This document shows, piece after piece, positions 63,061 to 64,000 of a stretch of 64,000 nt of DNA. Origin of the DNA: Diplonema papillatum (lineage: Eukaryota > Euglenozoa > Diplonemea > Diplonemida > Diplonemidae); NCBI GenBank assembly GCA_030068145.1, contig JAPJBO010000516.1:62001-126000 (forward strand). The letters are read 5' to 3'. A program made the translations under genes and the position numbers. Under the pieces are notes generated by a model. The model did no database searches. It saw nothing but the letters and a program-made list of their open reading frames with translations, and was not told the origin of the DNA. Every line of letters begins with the position of its first letter. The stretch's first letter is position 1.

Positions 63061-64000
63061 GCGTGGTAAAAAGAGTGCCAGAAAAAGGAATATGAAAACG
63101 GGGTTTTGCCTGGAGGCTTTTCGTGCTGGTGCTTCCTTTGTTTGTGCGCACTTCCTTCAAACCTGTTTTGTTCATGAGGATAGTACGCTGCCATCGATCG
63201 GTTTTTGTTCTTGACAAACTGCATTTGCTAGACTCAAAGAGTTACACGCCTTCCCTTCTGCGCCCTCAATATACCACCTACTGATGCACTGCACACCACC
63301 ACCTATACACGGTTGATCCTGTTTAGAGAGGTATACGGTATGTGGTGTGTATGCATTCACCGATGCAATACCGTGCTGTATAGGGTCCCATACTTCTATT
63401 GCCCGTCGCTGGTAATTCCGCATGCATAAGGGAGCCTAGAAATTCAGCGCATTAACCTTGCGCATGCGCCGCGCAGCCTGCGAGATCACGCGCTTCCGGG
63501 GTCGTCCGGATCCGGTCCCACGTGTGCAGTGCTCCCGCTAACGAAAAAGTGCGAGGAATTCCTCAAAAAAAAAAAGAGGCTCGAAAAAAGAGGGTGAGGA
63601 ATTCCTCACCTTTTTCCCGTTGGTGGTATCGTGTAGCCATAGCACTGCACCACAGTCTATCGTGGGCTGGCGGGCAGAAGTCTGGGGCTGCCACGGGGGC
63701 TGGAGCCGAGAAAAAGAGAGTCGAGGATCAGAAGCAGCCCCGGATTTCTTGACAGATTCTCTCCCAGTCGACACAACTGCCTTGTTCCACGTGATCTCTG
63801 GTCTGCGTCTACTCGTGCCAATGATTTACCAGCACGCAGTATCGAGTGGTGGTTGATTTGAAATGGGCTGTTGCCTCCAGGAATGTGCAGTGTTTATTGT
63901 GACAAACAGACTGAGAAGTGCAAACTTTCTCCACCTGTACCGTACCGTTCGCCGGGGGGCAAAGCCCCCCGGACCCCCCCTGGAGAAAAGCTTCTCGGTC
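63061..64000. other. Right end of the window
   Basis: No gene recognised. Contains the element end GCTCCCGCTAACG (63531), palindromes GAGGAATTCCTC and GGTGAGGAATTCCTCACC (63549-63612) and a foldback GGGGGGC...GCCCCCC near 63953-63978. Confidence 0.4.
63549..63625. repeat. Twin EcoRI-core palindromes shared with 48290 and 48600
   Basis: GTGCGAGGAATTCCTC and GGTGAGGAATTCCTCACC lie about 30 bases apart, with the same flanks (CCAACGGGAAAAAGG inverted) as in the element at 48119-48638. Confidence 0.75.

Overview
The window is nuclear DNA from a eukaryotic microbe that I cannot place. Coding exons are GC-rich and separated by GT-AG introns. The rest is full of DNA transposons, tyrosine-recombinase retrotransposons, small inverted-repeat elements, minisatellites and long homopolymer runs. 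Proposed donors are mostly GTATG-like, as in many protists. Acceptors lack a polypyrimidine tract; the AG follows an A/C-rich stretch, often with CTAA a few bases upstream.

The main host locus is on the minus strand. Seven exons between 61186 and 23724 have compatible reading phases and can be read as one gene of about 37.5 kb, encoding about 2,946 residues: an N-terminal PH-like region, coiled coils with ~48-residue repeats, three SH3-like modules (the third split exactly across a 7.4-kb intron), a second long coiled coil, two short coiled-coil exons and a basic Ala/Arg-rich tail. Its introns are 1.2 to 7.6 kb, and five of the six carry tandem arrays with units of 29, 32, 35/38, 47, 58, 72 or ~380 bp. 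They also hold several transposons.

A second minus-strand gene lies at 6089-11385, with its 5' part missing. It joins a region that looks like a ubiquitin-conjugating (E2/UEV) fold to a clear OGFOD2-type 2-oxoglutarate/Fe(II) oxygenase. Its long intron holds two partial copies of its own middle exon. The large gene shows the same habit: fragments of exons 1, 2, 3 and 7 recur in neighbouring introns or the 5' flank.

Mobile DNA, left to right: a hAT transposase tail (3.8-4.2 kb); a whole-looking Ngaro/PAT-type retroelement with split direct repeats (11.6-16.2 kb) and related solo repeats at 17.3, 37.1 and 48.3 kb; a nested stack at 26.4-33.2 kb, where a ~380-bp piggyBac-like repeat array was hit by two piggyBac elements (TTAA target sites), another TTAA element and two TA-flanked MITEs; a second, broken tyrosine-recombinase retroelement (44.7-47.4 kb); an unclassified 3.4-kb inverted-repeat transposon with a 5-bp target duplication (51.0-54.4 kb); and a 1.37-kb TA-flanked element (61.5-62.9 kb). 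Two small dispersed repeat families show paired, compensating changes in predicted stems. The unassigned stretches are mostly repeat copies and low-complexity DNA.
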